A DNA stretch of 64,000 bases, taken from positions 1-64,000 of the forward strand of contig JAJDBM010000061.1 in the NCBI GenBank assembly GCA_029261355.1, read 5' to 3'. The notes under the pieces were generated by a model. It did no database searches. It worked only from the letters and a program-made list of their open reading frames with translations, and had not been told where the DNA came from. The DNA comes from Nitrospirales bacterium (lineage in GTDB: Bacteria; Nitrospirota; Nitrospiria; Nitrospirales; UBA8639). The position numbers and the translations under genes are program-made. This document shows, in pieces, positions 52,726 through 62,742 of this stretch. Numbering within the stretch: position 1 is the first letter of the stretch; every line of letters begins with the position of its first letter.

Positions 52726-53361
52726 ATGAGTACAAGCGATGAGTCAGTTCAGGCAGATGATACTCAGAGCGAAGAAAATGTTCAGCCATTAGTCGTTGAA
52801 GCAATCGAAGGCTCTGAAAATGATGTAACAGAACCTCAAGAGCCTGAAACTCTGGAACAGAAGCTTGAGCTTAAAACGGAAGAAGCCCGGATATCACAAG
52901 ACAAATATTTACGCCTAGCCGCAGAATTCGAAAACTATAAAAGACGCTCGCAACGAGATCAAAGTGACTCAATCAAGTTTGGCAACGAAAAACTGATAAA
53001 AGATTTACTTCCAACCCTCGACAATCTTGAACGCGCCATTCAATCAGCAGAAGAACAACATATAACTGGAGCCCTCTTGGAAGGCATCATTTTAACCCAT
53101 AAGCAATTCCTAGAAACCTTGAGCAAACTTGGCCTGCACCAAATTTCTTCACTTGGGGAAGAGTTTGACCCTGCGAAACATCAGGCCGTCGCACAGGTTG
53201 AATCCGATACTATTCCATCAAATAATGTCATCGAGGAATATCAAAAGGGTTACTTCCTACATGAACGTATCATTCGGCCAGCTATGGTGACCGTTGCCAA
53301 GCCACAAGCCAATCACGAAACACACACTAATAGCGAACAGAGCAGTCCTGAAGGAGGATAA
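52726..53361 (+). CDS. grpE: Nucleotide-exchange factor GrpE
   Basis: From ATG 52726, after an AGGAGA site, the protein has 211 residues; the 9-residue longer start at 52699 lacks one. An acidic disordered N-terminus is followed by the long coiled-coil helix ([20 protein letters not shown], GrpE signature) and the beta domain ending [14 protein letters not shown]. GrpE ejects ADP from DnaK. The gene is 4 bases before dnaK. Confidence 0.96.
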   Translation: MSTSDESVQADDTQSEENVQPLVVEAIEGSENDVTEPQEPETLEQKLELKTEEARISQDKYLRLAAEFENYKRRSQRDQSDSIKFGNEKLIKDLLPTLDNLERAIQSAEEQHITGALLEGIILTHKQFLETLSKLGLHQISSLGEEFDPAKHQAVAQVESDTIPSNNVIEEYQKGYFLHERIIRPAMVTVAKPQANHETHTNSEQSSPEGG

Positions 53362-53365
53362 GAGC

Positions 53366-55303
53366 ATGAGCAAGATCATTGGAATAGATTTAGGTACAAC
53401 AAATTCTTGCGTCGCAGTGATGAGCGGTGGAGACCCGAATGTCATCGCCAATTCCGAGGGCGGTCGAACTACACCATCCGTTGTTGCCGTCAACGACAAA
53501 GACGAACGCCTCGTCGGACAAATTGCGAAACGACAAGCGATCACGAACCCAGAAAATACAATTTTTTCAGTCAAACGACTCATGGGTCGTAAGTTCAACT
53601 CTCCAGAAGTATCTGATGCACTCAAACGTCTACCCTATAAAATCGTCGAAGCATCAAATGGAGATGTTGACGTAGACATTCGTGGAAAGCATCACAGCCC
53701 ACCTGAAGTCTCTGCCATGATCCTTCAGAAAATGAGGCAAACTGCAGAAGATTATCTCGGAGAAAAAGTCACTGATGCTGTCATTACCGTACCGGCTTAC
53801 TTTGATGATAGCCAACGACAGGCTACAAAAGATGCAGGGCAAATTGCAGGACTTAATGTCCTCCGAATTATCAACGAGCCAACAGCTGCCTCTTTAGCTT
53901 ATGGGCTTGATAAGAAAAAAGATGAGAGAATTGCTGTGTACGATCTCGGCGGTGGAACATTTGACGTGTCCATTCTTGAAATTGGAGACGGTGTCTTTGA
54001 GGTCAAATCCACGAATGGAGACACATTCCTAGGTGGCGATGATTTTGACCTTCGCATTATTGATTGGCTTATTGATGAATTTAAGAAAGACCAAGGCATT
54101 GACCTTCAAAAAGATCGAATGGCCTTACAACGTCTGAAGGAAGCTGCAGAACGAGCAAAAATCGAACTTTCATCTTCACAAGAAACTGAGGTCAACCTTC
54201 CCTTCATCACAGCTGATGCCAGTGGCCCAAAACATTTAGTGCTCAAGCTTACTCGATCAAAATATGAACAGCTTGTCGATGATCTCGTCAATCGCTCCAT
54301 TGAACCATGTAAAAAAGCCCTTGCTGATGCGGGACTTTCCGCCAGTGATATTAATGAGATCGTTCTTGTCGGTGGTATGACGCGAATGCCGAAAGTTATT
54401 GAGCGTGTTAAAGAGTTTTTTGGCAAAGAACCACACAAAGGTGTTAATCCAGATGAAGTGGTTGCGATTGGGGCTGCGATTCAAGGAGGCGTCCTAAAGG
54501 GTGACGTGAAAGATGTGCTACTTCTTGATGTCACTCCCCTTTCTTTGGGTATTGAGACATTAGGTGGAATTTTCACACGACTAATTGATCGCAATACCAC
54601 AATTCCAACAAAAAAGAGTCAAATCTTCTCTACCGCAGCTGATAATCAAACAGCAGTAACCATTCGAGTATTTCAAGGCGAAAGAGAAATGGCCAATGAC
54701 AATAAACTCTTGGGACAATTTGACTTAGTTGGCATCCCTTCTGCTCCGCGCGGACTACCACAAATTGAAGTGGCTTTCGACATTGATGCCAATGGAATCG
54801 TTCATGTCTCTGCGAAAGACATGGCCACACAAAAAGAACAATCCATCAAAATTACCGCATCAAGTGGATTAAGCAAGGAAGAAGTCGATCAGCTGGTTAA
54901 AGATGCTCAAGCGCACACCGAAGAAGATAAAAAGAAGCGTGAATTGGTAGAACTAAGAAATCAAGCTGACACACTCATTTACGGTACCGAAAAGAATTTG
55001 ACGGAGCATGGCGATAAAATTGACGAAGAAGAAAAGTCAAAAATCACTGCAGCCATTGCAGACCTAAAAACCGCCCTAGAAGGGGAGGACTCTGAAACCA
55101 TTAAAACGTCGATTCAGAACTTGACGACGGCCTCACACAAACTAGCCGAAGAGATGTACAAAAAGGCGTCGACAGATGCCGCAGCTGCTGGGGCACCGGA
55201 AGGTAACAATACCGACACAGAAGGTGGTGAACCTTCCTCAACTGAATCAGACGAAAAAATAGTTGATGCAGAATTTGAAGAAGTGGACAAAGAAGCCAAA
55301 TAG
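53366..55303 (+). CDS. dnaK: Molecular chaperone DnaK (Hsp70)
   Basis: From ATG 53366, directly behind an AAGGAGG site, the protein has 645 residues. It starts [20 protein letters not shown], has phosphate-binding [18 protein letters not shown] and [20 protein letters not shown], and a substrate domain with [20 protein letters not shown]. The end [17 protein letters not shown] resembles the canonical DnaK C-terminal tail. It binds unfolded segments using ATP and works with GrpE and DnaJ, encoded on either side. The upstream in-frame start at 53294 lies inside grpE and is not real. Confidence 0.98.
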   Translation: MSKIIGIDLGTTNSCVAVMSGGDPNVIANSEGGRTTPSVVAVNDKDERLVGQIAKRQAITNPENTIFSVKRLMGRKFNSPEVSDALKRLPYKIVEASNGDVDVDIRGKHHSPPEVSAMILQKMRQTAEDYLGEKVTDAVITVPAYFDDSQRQATKDAGQIAGLNVLRIINEPTAASLAYGLDKKKDERIAVYDLGGGTFDVSILEIGDGVFEVKSTNGDTFLGGDDFDLRIIDWLIDEFKKDQGIDLQKDRMALQRLKEAAERAKIELSSSQETEVNLPFITADASGPKHLVLKLTRSKYEQLVDDLVNRSIEPCKKALADAGLSASDINEIVLVGGMTRMPKVIERVKEFFGKEPHKGVNPDEVVAIGAAIQGGVLKGDVKDVLLLDVTPLSLGIETLGGIFTRLIDRNTTIPTKKSQIFSTAADNQTAVTIRVFQGEREMANDNKLLGQFDLVGIPSAPRGLPQIEVAFDIDANGIVHVSAKDMATQKEQSIKITASSGLSKEEVDQLVKDAQAHTEEDKKKRELVELRNQADTLIYGTEKNLTEHGDKIDEEEKSKITAAIADLKTALEGEDSETIKTSIQNLTTASHKLAEEMYKKASTDAAAAGAPEGNNTDTEGGEPSSTESDEKIVDAEFEEVDKEAK

Positions 55304-55384
55304 ACGGCAAGACAGAACAACAGCAATTCGTGATTACAAGCAACTTGTCAACAATTACCTTGATATAAAGAATTTCTCAATATA

Positions 55385-56503
55385 ATGGCACAATCTGCAA
55401 AACGAGATTATTATGAAGTGCTCAGCGTTGACCGAAATGCCTCAGAAGATGAAATTAAGAAAGCATTTCGAAAACTCGCCAGACAATACCATCCTGACCT
55501 TCAAACTGACCCGGGGAAAAAGAAGGCTGCCGAAGAAAAATTTAAGGAGTCAGGCGAAGCCTATGAGATCCTGAGTGACCCTGAGCGACGAAAAAAATAT
55601 GACATGTTCGGGCATTCTGGAGGACCTCAAGGATTTGGCGGTGGTGAGGGGCAGGGCGGCTTTGAAGATGTCTTTGGTGATATTTTTGAAGGATTTTTTG
55701 GGGGAGGCCGAGGACGTTCTCGCGCCGAGGCTGGCACTGACCTTCAATACAACCTCGAATTGAGCTTCGAAGAAGCAGTCACTGGCAAGGAAGCCAAGCT
55801 CAAAGTTCCAAGATGGGAAACCTGTGACACCTGTCACGGAAGCGGTGCACGTTCAGAGAAGTCCATTCGGACCTGTCACTCCTGTAAAGGTAGTGGAACC
55901 ATTCGGCTTCAGCAAGGATTCTTTACGATCAATCGGCCGTGTGGGGAATGTCAAGGAACAGGAAGAATAATAGCTGAGCCTTGTAGTGAATGTCGTGGAA
56001 ATAGACGTGTGTATCGAGAACGGAATTTATCAGTCACTATTCCAGCTGGGATGGAACCTGGGATGCGACTACGCTTATCCCATGAAGGAGAGCACGGGGC
56101 CAACGGTGGTCCTCCTGGTGACCTTTATGTCGCCATCATCGTTAAACCACATAAATTCTTCACTCGCAAAGGGAATGACATTTTATATGACCTCCCTATT
56201 CATTTTGTCATCGCGACTCTTGGAGGAAAAGTAGAAGTTCCTACGTTAAAGGGCTCTACGATCGTCAAAGTTCCTGAAGGGACTCAGCCCGATAAGATTC
56301 TTCGCTTAAAAGGCTTGGGAATTCCTAGTGTCAAAACTCGACAACCCGGGGATCAGCTCATTCGCATTAAAATTCAAATACCGACCAAAGTCACACCGCG
56401 TGAACGAGAACTGCTCATGGAACTTGCCCAAGAAAGCCAGGTGTCAACCGAACAAGGTGATGGTGAAGGGCTCTTTGATAAAGTCAAAAATCTATTTGAG
56501 TAA
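55385..56503 (+). CDS. dnaJ: Co-chaperone DnaJ
   Basis: The 372-residue protein has an N-terminal J-domain with the HPD tripeptide (RQYHPDLQTDPGKKKAAEEK), a Gly/Phe-rich stretch (GGPQGFGGGEGQGGFEDVFG) and four zinc-finger repeats (CDTCHGSGA, CHSCKGSGT, CGECQGTGR, CSECRGNRR). The C-terminal domains end LFDKVKNLFE. It delivers substrates to DnaK and stimulates its ATPase. The gene follows dnaK by 81 bases and is probably on the same transcript, with rsmE 47 bases downstream. Confidence 0.98.
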   Translation: MAQSAKRDYYEVLSVDRNASEDEIKKAFRKLARQYHPDLQTDPGKKKAAEEKFKESGEAYEILSDPERRKKYDMFGHSGGPQGFGGGEGQGGFEDVFGDIFEGFFGGGRGRSRAEAGTDLQYNLELSFEEAVTGKEAKLKVPRWETCDTCHGSGARSEKSIRTCHSCKGSGTIRLQQGFFTINRPCGECQGTGRIIAEPCSECRGNRRVYRERNLSVTIPAGMEPGMRLRLSHEGEHGANGGPPGDLYVAIIVKPHKFFTRKGNDILYDLPIHFVIATLGGKVEVPTLKGSTIVKVPEGTQPDKILRLKGLGIPSVKTRQPGDQLIRIKIQIPTKVTPRERELLMELAQESQVSTEQGDGEGLFDKVKNLFE

Positions 56504-56550
56504 TCTCCAACAATATTCTATCTAATCACCCGGCGGCAACAGTCTCTCCC

Positions 56551-57312
56551 ATGCCGGTATTTTTTATCCCTTCCACTGCCATTCACGGTAAAACAGTTAC
56601 CCTGATTGACCCACTCTACACACATCTCTGTAAAAGCTTGCGTGTTCGCACAGGACAATCACTTCGAATCCGTAATGAACATCGACAACAACATACAATA
56701 ATCATTCACAAAATTTCCAAGGACTCTCTAATTGGAGAAGTCCAAGATACCCTTAATGGCCCCCCACTAGAACAACCAACAATCACTCTAGTTCAAGCCA
56801 TTCTAAAACCAGACCATATGGCCTGGATCATTCAAAAATCAACTGAATTAGGAGTAACCAGCATTGTGCCAATTATTACCGAAAGGGTGCAAAGTCGTTC
56901 AGCCAAAGGTTCATTACTACATTTTTGCGAGCGCTGGCAAAGAATTGCTCTCGAAGCGGCACAACAATCAGAGCGATGGAATATCCCACTCATTCTTTCA
57001 CCACAGCCATTCATTAAGTTCTTACAAGATCTCACACCAACACACCTACACTTTCTGTTAACTGAAAGAGCAGGGGGAAACACCAACTCTGCGATTTCAC
57101 TCACGCATCCCATAAAAGCTGACAACACAATTGTCTTAGCCACAGGTCCAGAAGGAGGCTGGAGTCAAGAAGAAATTCAGCAGGCAAAAGAAGCAGGATT
57201 CAGAAAGGTTAGTCTCGGGGAAAAAATCCTCAGATCGGAAACGGCTACGCTTACAGCCTTGGTCATGCTGCAAGAACGGCTTAAACAGTTGTCATTAACG
57301 ACTACTTTTTAA
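56551..57312 (+). CDS. rsmE: 16S rRNA (uracil-N3)-methyltransferase RsmE
   Basis: The 253-residue enzyme has an N-terminal PUA-like part (HLCKSLRVRTGQSLRIRNEH) and a SPOUT fold with QAILKPDHMAWIIQKSTELG, RWQRIALEAAQQSERWNIP, ATGPEGGWSQEEIQQAKEAG and LGEKILRSETATLTALVMLQ, the standard RsmE motifs for SAM binding in the trefoil knot. It methylates N3 of U1498 in 16S rRNA. It commonly follows dnaJ in bacteria. The 3' end overlaps the convergent Ycf48-like gene by 11 bases. Confidence 0.96.
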   Translation: MPVFFIPSTAIHGKTVTLIDPLYTHLCKSLRVRTGQSLRIRNEHRQQHTIIIHKISKDSLIGEVQDTLNGPPLEQPTITLVQAILKPDHMAWIIQKSTELGVTSIVPIITERVQSRSAKGSLLHFCERWQRIALEAAQQSERWNIPLILSPQPFIKFLQDLTPTHLHFLLTERAGGNTNSAISLTHPIKADNTIVLATGPEGGWSQEEIQQAKEAGFRKVSLGEKILRSETATLTALVMLQERLKQLSLTTTF

Positions 57313-58294
57313 CATTTGAATCTACTTGATTAATCTTCACGATCATCCCCTGATCACCAACAGCCCACCCAGTCGTGGAGTTAGGAAATGAAAGACCATA
57401 CAACGACACAGAACTGACAGGCTCAGACTCGGTCCAGGTAAAGCCCGCATCCTTTGTCAGCAGCAGAATGCCGCGCTCACCAATAATCCATCCATTGGTA
57501 TTATCAACGAAGTGAATCTTGACAAGATCTGATGGCTTAATGCAAGGAGCACCACAAGGCCGCGTTTGGTCATTCCACGTTTTTCCGCCATTCAGAGTCT
57601 GAAAAATAGAACCTTGAGTTCCAACTGCCCAAGCGATCTTTGGGCTAATAAATTCGATATCAAAAAAAGTTGCAGGACTATGAGTTTGTTGGATAGTCCA
57701 GTGTTTTCCGCCGTCTTCTGTCACTAGAATTACCCCCAAAGCCCCCACAGCCCAACCCATATTTGCATCGACAAACTTCACGCCGAAAAGGTCTGCGCGA
57801 GTATCACTCCCTTGATCATCCCAGTTCTCTCCCCCGTCGGCAGTGTAGAGAAGCGTACCACGTTCCCCGACAATCCAACCTCTTTGCGAATCAAGAAAGT
57901 ATGTGCCATATAACATGGCATTGGTGCCACTAATTTGAGGCAACCAGGTCTTCCCCCCATTCTTCGAATGCAGAATTGTTCCATTTTGCCCAAGAATCCA
58001 CCCATGCTTATCATCCACAAAGCTGACCACCGTTAGCAGAACATTGGTTCGCCGAGGAAGACTTTTCCAGGTTTCTCCACCATCCTCGGTACGTAATAGT
58101 GTGCCCCCCGCCCCTACAACCCATCCAGCATGATTATCTTGAAAGTATGTATCGAGAAGGGTCACTTTTGTTCCACTCTCTTGCACAATAGCCTGAACCG
58201 ACCCTGAGTTCGCATATACCTCAGGAAGCGCTGGGCATATACTTACCCACACAATGGCACTAAGACATAAGATCGACGTATAAATATGTTTCAA
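57302..58294 (-). CDS. Ycf48-like/BNR-repeat secreted protein
   Basis: The 330-residue protein has a signal peptide (HIYTSILCLSAIVWVSICPA) and about seven repeated units of the form GWxxGxxGxxxxTxDGGxxW (for example GWVVGAGGTLLRTEDGGETW and GWAVGALGVILVTEDGGKHW). It forms a beta-propeller of the Ycf48/BNR type. In phototrophs Ycf48 helps photosystem II assembly, but such proteins are widespread in non-phototrophs with undefined roles. No sialidase active site is present. It follows the IPT-repeat gene by 28 bases on the same strand, so the two secreted proteins may be coexpressed. It overlaps rsmE tail-to-tail by 11 bases. Confidence 0.9.
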   Translation of the reverse strand: MKHIYTSILCLSAIVWVSICPALPEVYANSGSVQAIVQESGTKVTLLDTYFQDNHAGWVVGAGGTLLRTEDGGETWKSLPRRTNVLLTVVSFVDDKHGWILGQNGTILHSKNGGKTWLPQISGTNAMLYGTYFLDSQRGWIVGERGTLLYTADGGENWDDQGSDTRADLFGVKFVDANMGWAVGALGVILVTEDGGKHWTIQQTHSPATFFDIEFISPKIAWAVGTQGSIFQTLNGGKTWNDQTRPCGAPCIKPSDLVKIHFVDNTNGWIIGERGILLLTKDAGFTWTESEPVSSVSLYGLSFPNSTTGWAVGDQGMIVKINQVDSNVKK

Positions 58295-58322
58295 TTTTTG
58301 TCAGTCTTCCTTTTTTAATCTC

Positions 58323-59972
58323 TTAATCTGGGGAACGTTCTAGCTTGAAAGTAGCCTCATTTGGAAGCCCACGTTCTAATATGGTGAATGGACCCGCTAA
58401 TGCAGAAAACCATTTCTTGGGGGTACAACATTGCCCATTCTCCAATAAATCCCACGAGCCACGCTTCACAACTAGTTCTCCTTGTACAAAACTAAAATCA
58501 ATCCCTTCAGGATTCGTGATACCAAAGACCTGTCTTCTCGGAACGCGGACTTGAATTTCTTGATCGGTCCACGAAATAACCTGAGTGCCAGACCCATTCA
58601 GTAACACCTCACTACGCGAGACATCAGCCCCTAATGTATAATTTTCCCAGTTATGCCCATGGTGATGCATGCTCATTTTTGACGACTCAGCAATTTTTAT
58701 AAAGCTCCCAAACCCTGATCCTTTAATCGTAACGATTTCATCTAAACCTGCAGATGTCGGCGAGTACGAAGTCACCTTTGGTTGCACAACCGTAAAGGAA
58801 CCAGCTACCAATTTGACTACCTCCTGCTTTTGACAGCAGGTGCCATCACTATTGGGGATAGATGCCCCCCGCTTGACCACCACATCACCACTTTTGCCAC
58901 TATAGGGAACCCAGACGTCAATCTGATTTTCTGTCCAACGATGGATAATTGCAGGCACTCCACCGATTTCAACACCATTGGACCCCATTTCAAAATCAAA
59001 GGCATAGGCAGTTGAACCGCCTTCTGACAAAACCCCAAAGTGATTTCCCCTTATGGTCACTAAGGAACCAATTGGGCCTTCTGAGGGCGTCACAGCAGAA
59101 GCTTCACTCTGCTGCAAAGTGAAAAAACCAACCTTTCGCGTAGCCCCTCTATTGGTCAGCGTCACAGGTCCACTTTTCGCATTGAGAGGGACATGAACAA
59201 CAACAGTACGATTTGACCATTCAGCGATACCAGCTTGCTGCCCTCCTATCAACACCGAACCATCAGCCGGCTTGGAATCACCAAATGCTTGACCCGACAA
59301 AATGACCTTACTGCCAACCAGTCCCTGCGTTGGTTGAATAGAAATAGCAGGAACCACTGTAAGGGGCACCGAATTACTAACAATATAATTGACTTCAGCA
59401 CAGCATGATCCATCAGGCAATGGATCTGACGATGCGAGACGAACCTCCACATTCCCTGTTGTCGCATTCGCAGGAATGGCCACTTCAATTTTATTGGGAC
59501 GCCACTTTTGTACTTGTGCCCGAATCCCATTAATCAAGACTTGATTCACACCAAACATCGTATTGGGATCACGAGATCCCGCAGTATTTCCAAAGTTTTT
59601 TCCGTGAACAACAAGCATGGAACCTGCTTCAGCTTCTTGGGGTTCAACTTGAGTAATTTTCACACCTTGTACAGAAAATGAACCGACATCAATCGTAGAA
59701 TCTCCATTCGTAACGGTGACCTTACCCGTCTTAGCCTTCAATGGAACTTTGACCATAATAAAGTCAGACTCCCATTGCTGTACGAGGGCAGGAACTCCAT
59801 TGAATTCAACTCGATTCATTTGAGTCGACTGAAAATCACCAAATGCTCCCCCACTCACAGTCACAGTAGTACCAAGAGGGCCAGATTCAGGAAGAAGTTC
59901 GGCGAAGACCATACTGCTCATACTTGCAGAAACAACGAGTCCGGCTATGAAAATTAACATTTGATTCTTCAT
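58323..59972 (-). CDS. Secreted protein with five IPT/TIG repeats and DGxCC motifs
   Basis: From ATG 59972 (AAGGT site) the protein has 549 residues; an upstream start at 60005 is less likely. A signal peptide (NQMLIFIAGLVVSASMSSMV) precedes five IPT/TIG immunoglobulin-like repeats, each opening with a P-x-x-G-xxG pattern (ESGPLGTTVTVSGGAFGDFQ; QGLVGSKVILSGQAFGDSKP; SEGPIGSLVTIRGNHFGVLS) and ending with a V-P-x-xAKSGxVxV-type strand. Three repeats end with a Cys pair (PDGSCCAEV, SDGTCCQKQ, ENGQCCTPK). A histidine cluster MSMHHHGHNWENY lies in the last repeat and may bind metal. No enzyme motif is seen; it is probably a surface or matrix protein. Confidence 0.85.
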   Translation of the reverse strand: MKNQMLIFIAGLVVSASMSSMVFAELLPESGPLGTTVTVSGGAFGDFQSTQMNRVEFNGVPALVQQWESDFIMVKVPLKAKTGKVTVTNGDSTIDVGSFSVQGVKITQVEPQEAEAGSMLVVHGKNFGNTAGSRDPNTMFGVNQVLINGIRAQVQKWRPNKIEVAIPANATTGNVEVRLASSDPLPDGSCCAEVNYIVSNSVPLTVVPAISIQPTQGLVGSKVILSGQAFGDSKPADGSVLIGGQQAGIAEWSNRTVVVHVPLNAKSGPVTLTNRGATRKVGFFTLQQSEASAVTPSEGPIGSLVTIRGNHFGVLSEGGSTAYAFDFEMGSNGVEIGGVPAIIHRWTENQIDVWVPYSGKSGDVVVKRGASIPNSDGTCCQKQEVVKLVAGSFTVVQPKVTSYSPTSAGLDEIVTIKGSGFGSFIKIAESSKMSMHHHGHNWENYTLGADVSRSEVLLNGSGTQVISWTDQEIQVRVPRRQVFGITNPEGIDFSFVQGELVVKRGSWDLLENGQCCTPKKWFSALAGPFTILERGLPNEATFKLERSPD

Positions 59973-60287
59973 CAGAAATCTACCTTCATGTGTGAATAAA
60001 ATCATGTAAATAAATATGATGACATCGATCTATCTTAACACTGATATATGACAATGAGATTCTCGACATCTGCTAAGAGAGATAAGCTCTCCAAGGCATT
60101 TTCAGTCAGGTACAAAGGAACAGAAATGACTATATCAAGCGATCTTTTGGGGAGTCAAACAAGGTGGGAACTGCACAAATTTCCATGAAAGCAGATCAAG
60201 GAAATTCTCCTATCCCGCTTCATTCTCAAATATATTCGCTCTATATATGAGCAAGGAAATCTATATCAGATAGATATTGTAAAGCCT

Positions 60288-61064
60288 CTAAAAGACACTC
60301 AGAGCCTTGCTTGCCCCTGCACGCACTTCTTCATGGGGATCTTTCAGCAAACGGGTGAGGGTAGGAATAGCTAATCGCCCCTCATACCGTACAAGCTCTC
60401 GAATAGACCGTAAGATAGCCATTGGTAAATACAGCTCATGTGGCCCATCCATAGAATGGTCAGATTCATGAAATCGGTCGGTATGTTGCGAATTCCTAAC
60501 GGACATAGACCGGTGAAACGAGGTCCGTTGAAGCAAAACAGGAAGGGCCTGTTCGGTCATCAGATTTTTTTCAAGAAAGATTCGAAGTAATCCCCCAATA
60601 AAAAAGAAATAGGGATTTGTGTCAAACTTTTGAAGGACATCCAAATAGGGAGGTGTGCCCATAACAGAGTTTTCTGAGAACTCAGATATATGCAAATTCC
60701 ATAATACTTTAACTGAATCCTGAAAAAGAGAAAAATTAGCGCGAAGCACCGTTCTATATTTCGTCACGGCATATGGCGCGCCTTTTTCTTCGATGTAACG
60801 CACTGACAATGTATACATATGAGGCTCTTGTTTATTCCGAACGACCGTGAAACCCGCAGCAGTCAATTTACGAAACAAGGCCCCTTTGACGTCATAAAAA
60901 ACCTGCCCACGAGTTTTCCATGTACGCGCATCAATATCAACAAACACAGAAAAAGCAGAAGGAGTCATGACTGGCTGACTGTGTGCATAGACAAACGAGT
61001 CGTTTCCCACGATCGAACCTAACCCCATACACAGCATCACAGAACAGTATACCTTTATGAACAC
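60288..61064 (-). CDS. Exported HEAT-repeat-containing protein of unknown function
   Basis: The 258-residue protein starts with GTG and has a signal peptide (MFIKVYCSVMLCMGLGSIVG). The N-terminal domain (SVFVDIDARTWKTRGQVFYD; VRNKQEPHMYTLSVRYIEEK) is a compact unknown fold. The last about 50 residues (LVRYEGRLAIPTLTRLLKDP, then HEEVRAGASKALSVF) are a HEAT-like helical repeat used for protein binding. It is the last gene in an operon after alaS, mltG and ridA. Upstream, 25 bases away, is ridA. No functional family is assigned. Confidence 0.72.
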   Translation of the reverse strand: MFIKVYCSVMLCMGLGSIVGNDSFVYAHSQPVMTPSAFSVFVDIDARTWKTRGQVFYDVKGALFRKLTAAGFTVVRNKQEPHMYTLSVRYIEEKGAPYAVTKYRTVLRANFSLFQDSVKVLWNLHISEFSENSVMGTPPYLDVLQKFDTNPYFFFIGGLLRIFLEKNLMTEQALPVLLQRTSFHRSMSVRNSQHTDRFHESDHSMDGPHELYLPMAILRSIRELVRYEGRLAIPTLTRLLKDPHEEVRAGASKALSVF

Positions 61065-61089
61065 AGAAGAGCCCTTTCGTCTTTATTGA

Positions 61090-61548
61090 TTATGTAACCT
61101 GAAAGATCAACTCTAATTCGATAGGTGCTTGAAGTGGAAGTTCAGCTGCCCCCAGTGCCAACCGAGCATGACGCCCTTTCTCTCCAAATACTTTCACCAA
61201 AAAATCTGACGCTCCATTAATGACCGCTGGCTGTTCAGAAAACCCCAATGCGGAGGCCACATGTCCAGTCATCCGCACGACTTGCTTAACTCTATCTAAT
61301 GTGCCCAGTTCCTGCTGAACAATAGCCAAGGCATTGAGCACCGCAATTCGTGCGGCCTCGTACCCCTGCTCAACACGAAGTTCCTGTCCAAGTTTTCCGG
61401 TCATAGCCACCTTCCCGTTTTGAACAGGTAGCACACCGCTCACAAACAGGAGGTCTCCAGCCAAACAGGCAGGGACGTACGTTGCAACAGGCTTGGGCGC
61501 ATCAGGAAGAATAATGCCAAGTTGAATGAGTCTTTCTTCAATGGTCAT
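61090..61548 (-). CDS. ridA: RidA/YjgF-family enamine/imine deaminase
   Basis: The 152-residue protein has the family features: LFVSGVLPVQNGKVAMTGKL, YEAARIAVLNALAIVQQELG and FGEKGRHARLALGAAELPLQ. This last stretch contains the Arg (GRHAR) that anchors substrate carboxylate. It belongs to a longer subfamily with a C-terminal PIELELIFQ strand. RidA trimers hydrolyse reactive enamines and imines made by PLP enzymes. It lies 15 bases downstream of mltG and 25 bases upstream of the HEAT-repeat gene, on the same strand. Confidence 0.93.
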   Translation of the reverse strand: MTIEERLIQLGIILPDAPKPVATYVPACLAGDLLFVSGVLPVQNGKVAMTGKLGQELRVEQGYEAARIAVLNALAIVQQELGTLDRVKQVVRMTGHVASALGFSEQPAVINGASDFLVKVFGEKGRHARLALGAAELPLQAPIELELIFQVT

Positions 61549-61563
61549 ACCATGTACTCCACC

Positions 61564-62559
61564 TCACGAAGCGCTTTTAGGTCGCTTTTTTTGATATTTC
61601 TCTACCGCACGATTGTGTTCTGCTAAGGTAACTGAAAATTGGTGACTTCCATCATTTCGTGAAACAAAATATACATAATCAGATGGAGTTGGATAGAGAA
61701 CCGCACGAATCGCCGCCTCACCTGGATTAGCGATAGGACCAGGAGGAAGACCAAGCACGCGGTACGTATTATATGGACTATCGATGGACAAATCACGTTT
61801 TCGAATATTTCCATCAAAGTTCTTGATAGCATAGATCACTGTTGGGTCACTTTGTAACGGAATATTTTGATTCAGCCGATTGTGGAAAACACCTGCCACA
61901 ATGGAACGTTCCCTTGACAGTCCTGTCTCTTTCTCAACAACGGAGGCTAAGGTTAATACTTCCTGAACAGACATCTCCACCTCTTTCGCACGTTTGAGTA
62001 ATTCAGGTGGAAACGCTTTCCACAGTCGATGAACGAAAGTTTGAATAATTTCTTCTTCAGGAAATGAGCGCGGAAAGAAATAGGTATCAGGAAACAAATA
62101 TCCTTCTAACCTCGGCACATCTAAGCCGAGACTCTTAATAAAAATAGGATCATGTGTGAGCTGAATAAACCTCTCTTGATCTACCAGTTCTTTATCCGAA
62201 AGAACCATGGCAATCTGACGAATAGTATAACCTTCAGGAATGGTTACAGAATAATAGTACACTTTTCCTTCCTCTAGACGAGAAAGAATTTCACTAGGCG
62301 TTAACCCGGCGTGAAACTTATATTCCCCAGGTTGAATCTTTCGATCGGCACCGGTGAGCTTGCCAACGACTCGAAACCATAGGTCATGAGCAATAAGCTC
62401 GTGTTCTTGTAACTGTTCGGCCACTTGCCCCAGGGACATACCAGATTGGATATTGACGATTCGTTGATGAGTTGATTGTCCGGCAGGTTTATTCAAAACA
62501 AGAACACTTGCCACAAAAGCAAGGAAAAAAAGACTGGCTATAACAAAAAGTTTCTTCAC
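61564..62559 (-). CDS. mltG: Endolytic murein transglycosylase MltG
   Basis: The 331-residue protein has one N-terminal membrane helix (KLFVIASLFFLAFVASVLVL), a LysM-like region (VNIQSGMSLGQVAEQLQEHE) and the YceG core with catalytic Glu in LASVVEKETGLSRERSIVAG, plus SPYNTYRVLGLPPGPIANPG. It cuts glycan strands near the membrane to set their length. A long stretch of Gs (10) lies in the 183-base gap between it and alaS. It is in a minus-strand operon with alaS upstream and ridA downstream. Confidence 0.95.
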   Translation of the reverse strand: MKKLFVIASLFFLAFVASVLVLNKPAGQSTHQRIVNIQSGMSLGQVAEQLQEHELIAHDLWFRVVGKLTGADRKIQPGEYKFHAGLTPSEILSRLEEGKVYYYSVTIPEGYTIRQIAMVLSDKELVDQERFIQLTHDPIFIKSLGLDVPRLEGYLFPDTYFFPRSFPEEEIIQTFVHRLWKAFPPELLKRAKEVEMSVQEVLTLASVVEKETGLSRERSIVAGVFHNRLNQNIPLQSDPTVIYAIKNFDGNIRKRDLSIDSPYNTYRVLGLPPGPIANPGEAAIRAVLYPTPSDYVYFVSRNDGSHQFSVTLAEHNRAVEKYQKKRPKSAS

Positions 62560-62645
62560 ACGAGGTCTTCAGTGTATTCCAACAACTCTAACGGCCAAAG
62601 ATGCACCATTCAGGATATGGACATAATCAATGGGTACCTGAAGGT

Positions 62646-62655
62646 GGGGGGGGGG
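62646..62655. repeat. Poly-G tract (10 Gs) between mltG and alaS
   Basis: An uninterrupted run of 10 Gs (Cs on the coding strand) lies between the alaS stop at 62743 and the mltG start at 62559. It is a slippage-prone homopolymer in otherwise moderate-GC DNA, outside any coding frame. Confidence 0.9.
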
Positions 62656-62742
62656 TAGGATATATTGTAGTACTCGGTTGGTCTTAGGACAAATGAACCT
62701 AAAACATACCAATTTCAAAACATGACATCTGGCTTCATTCTC

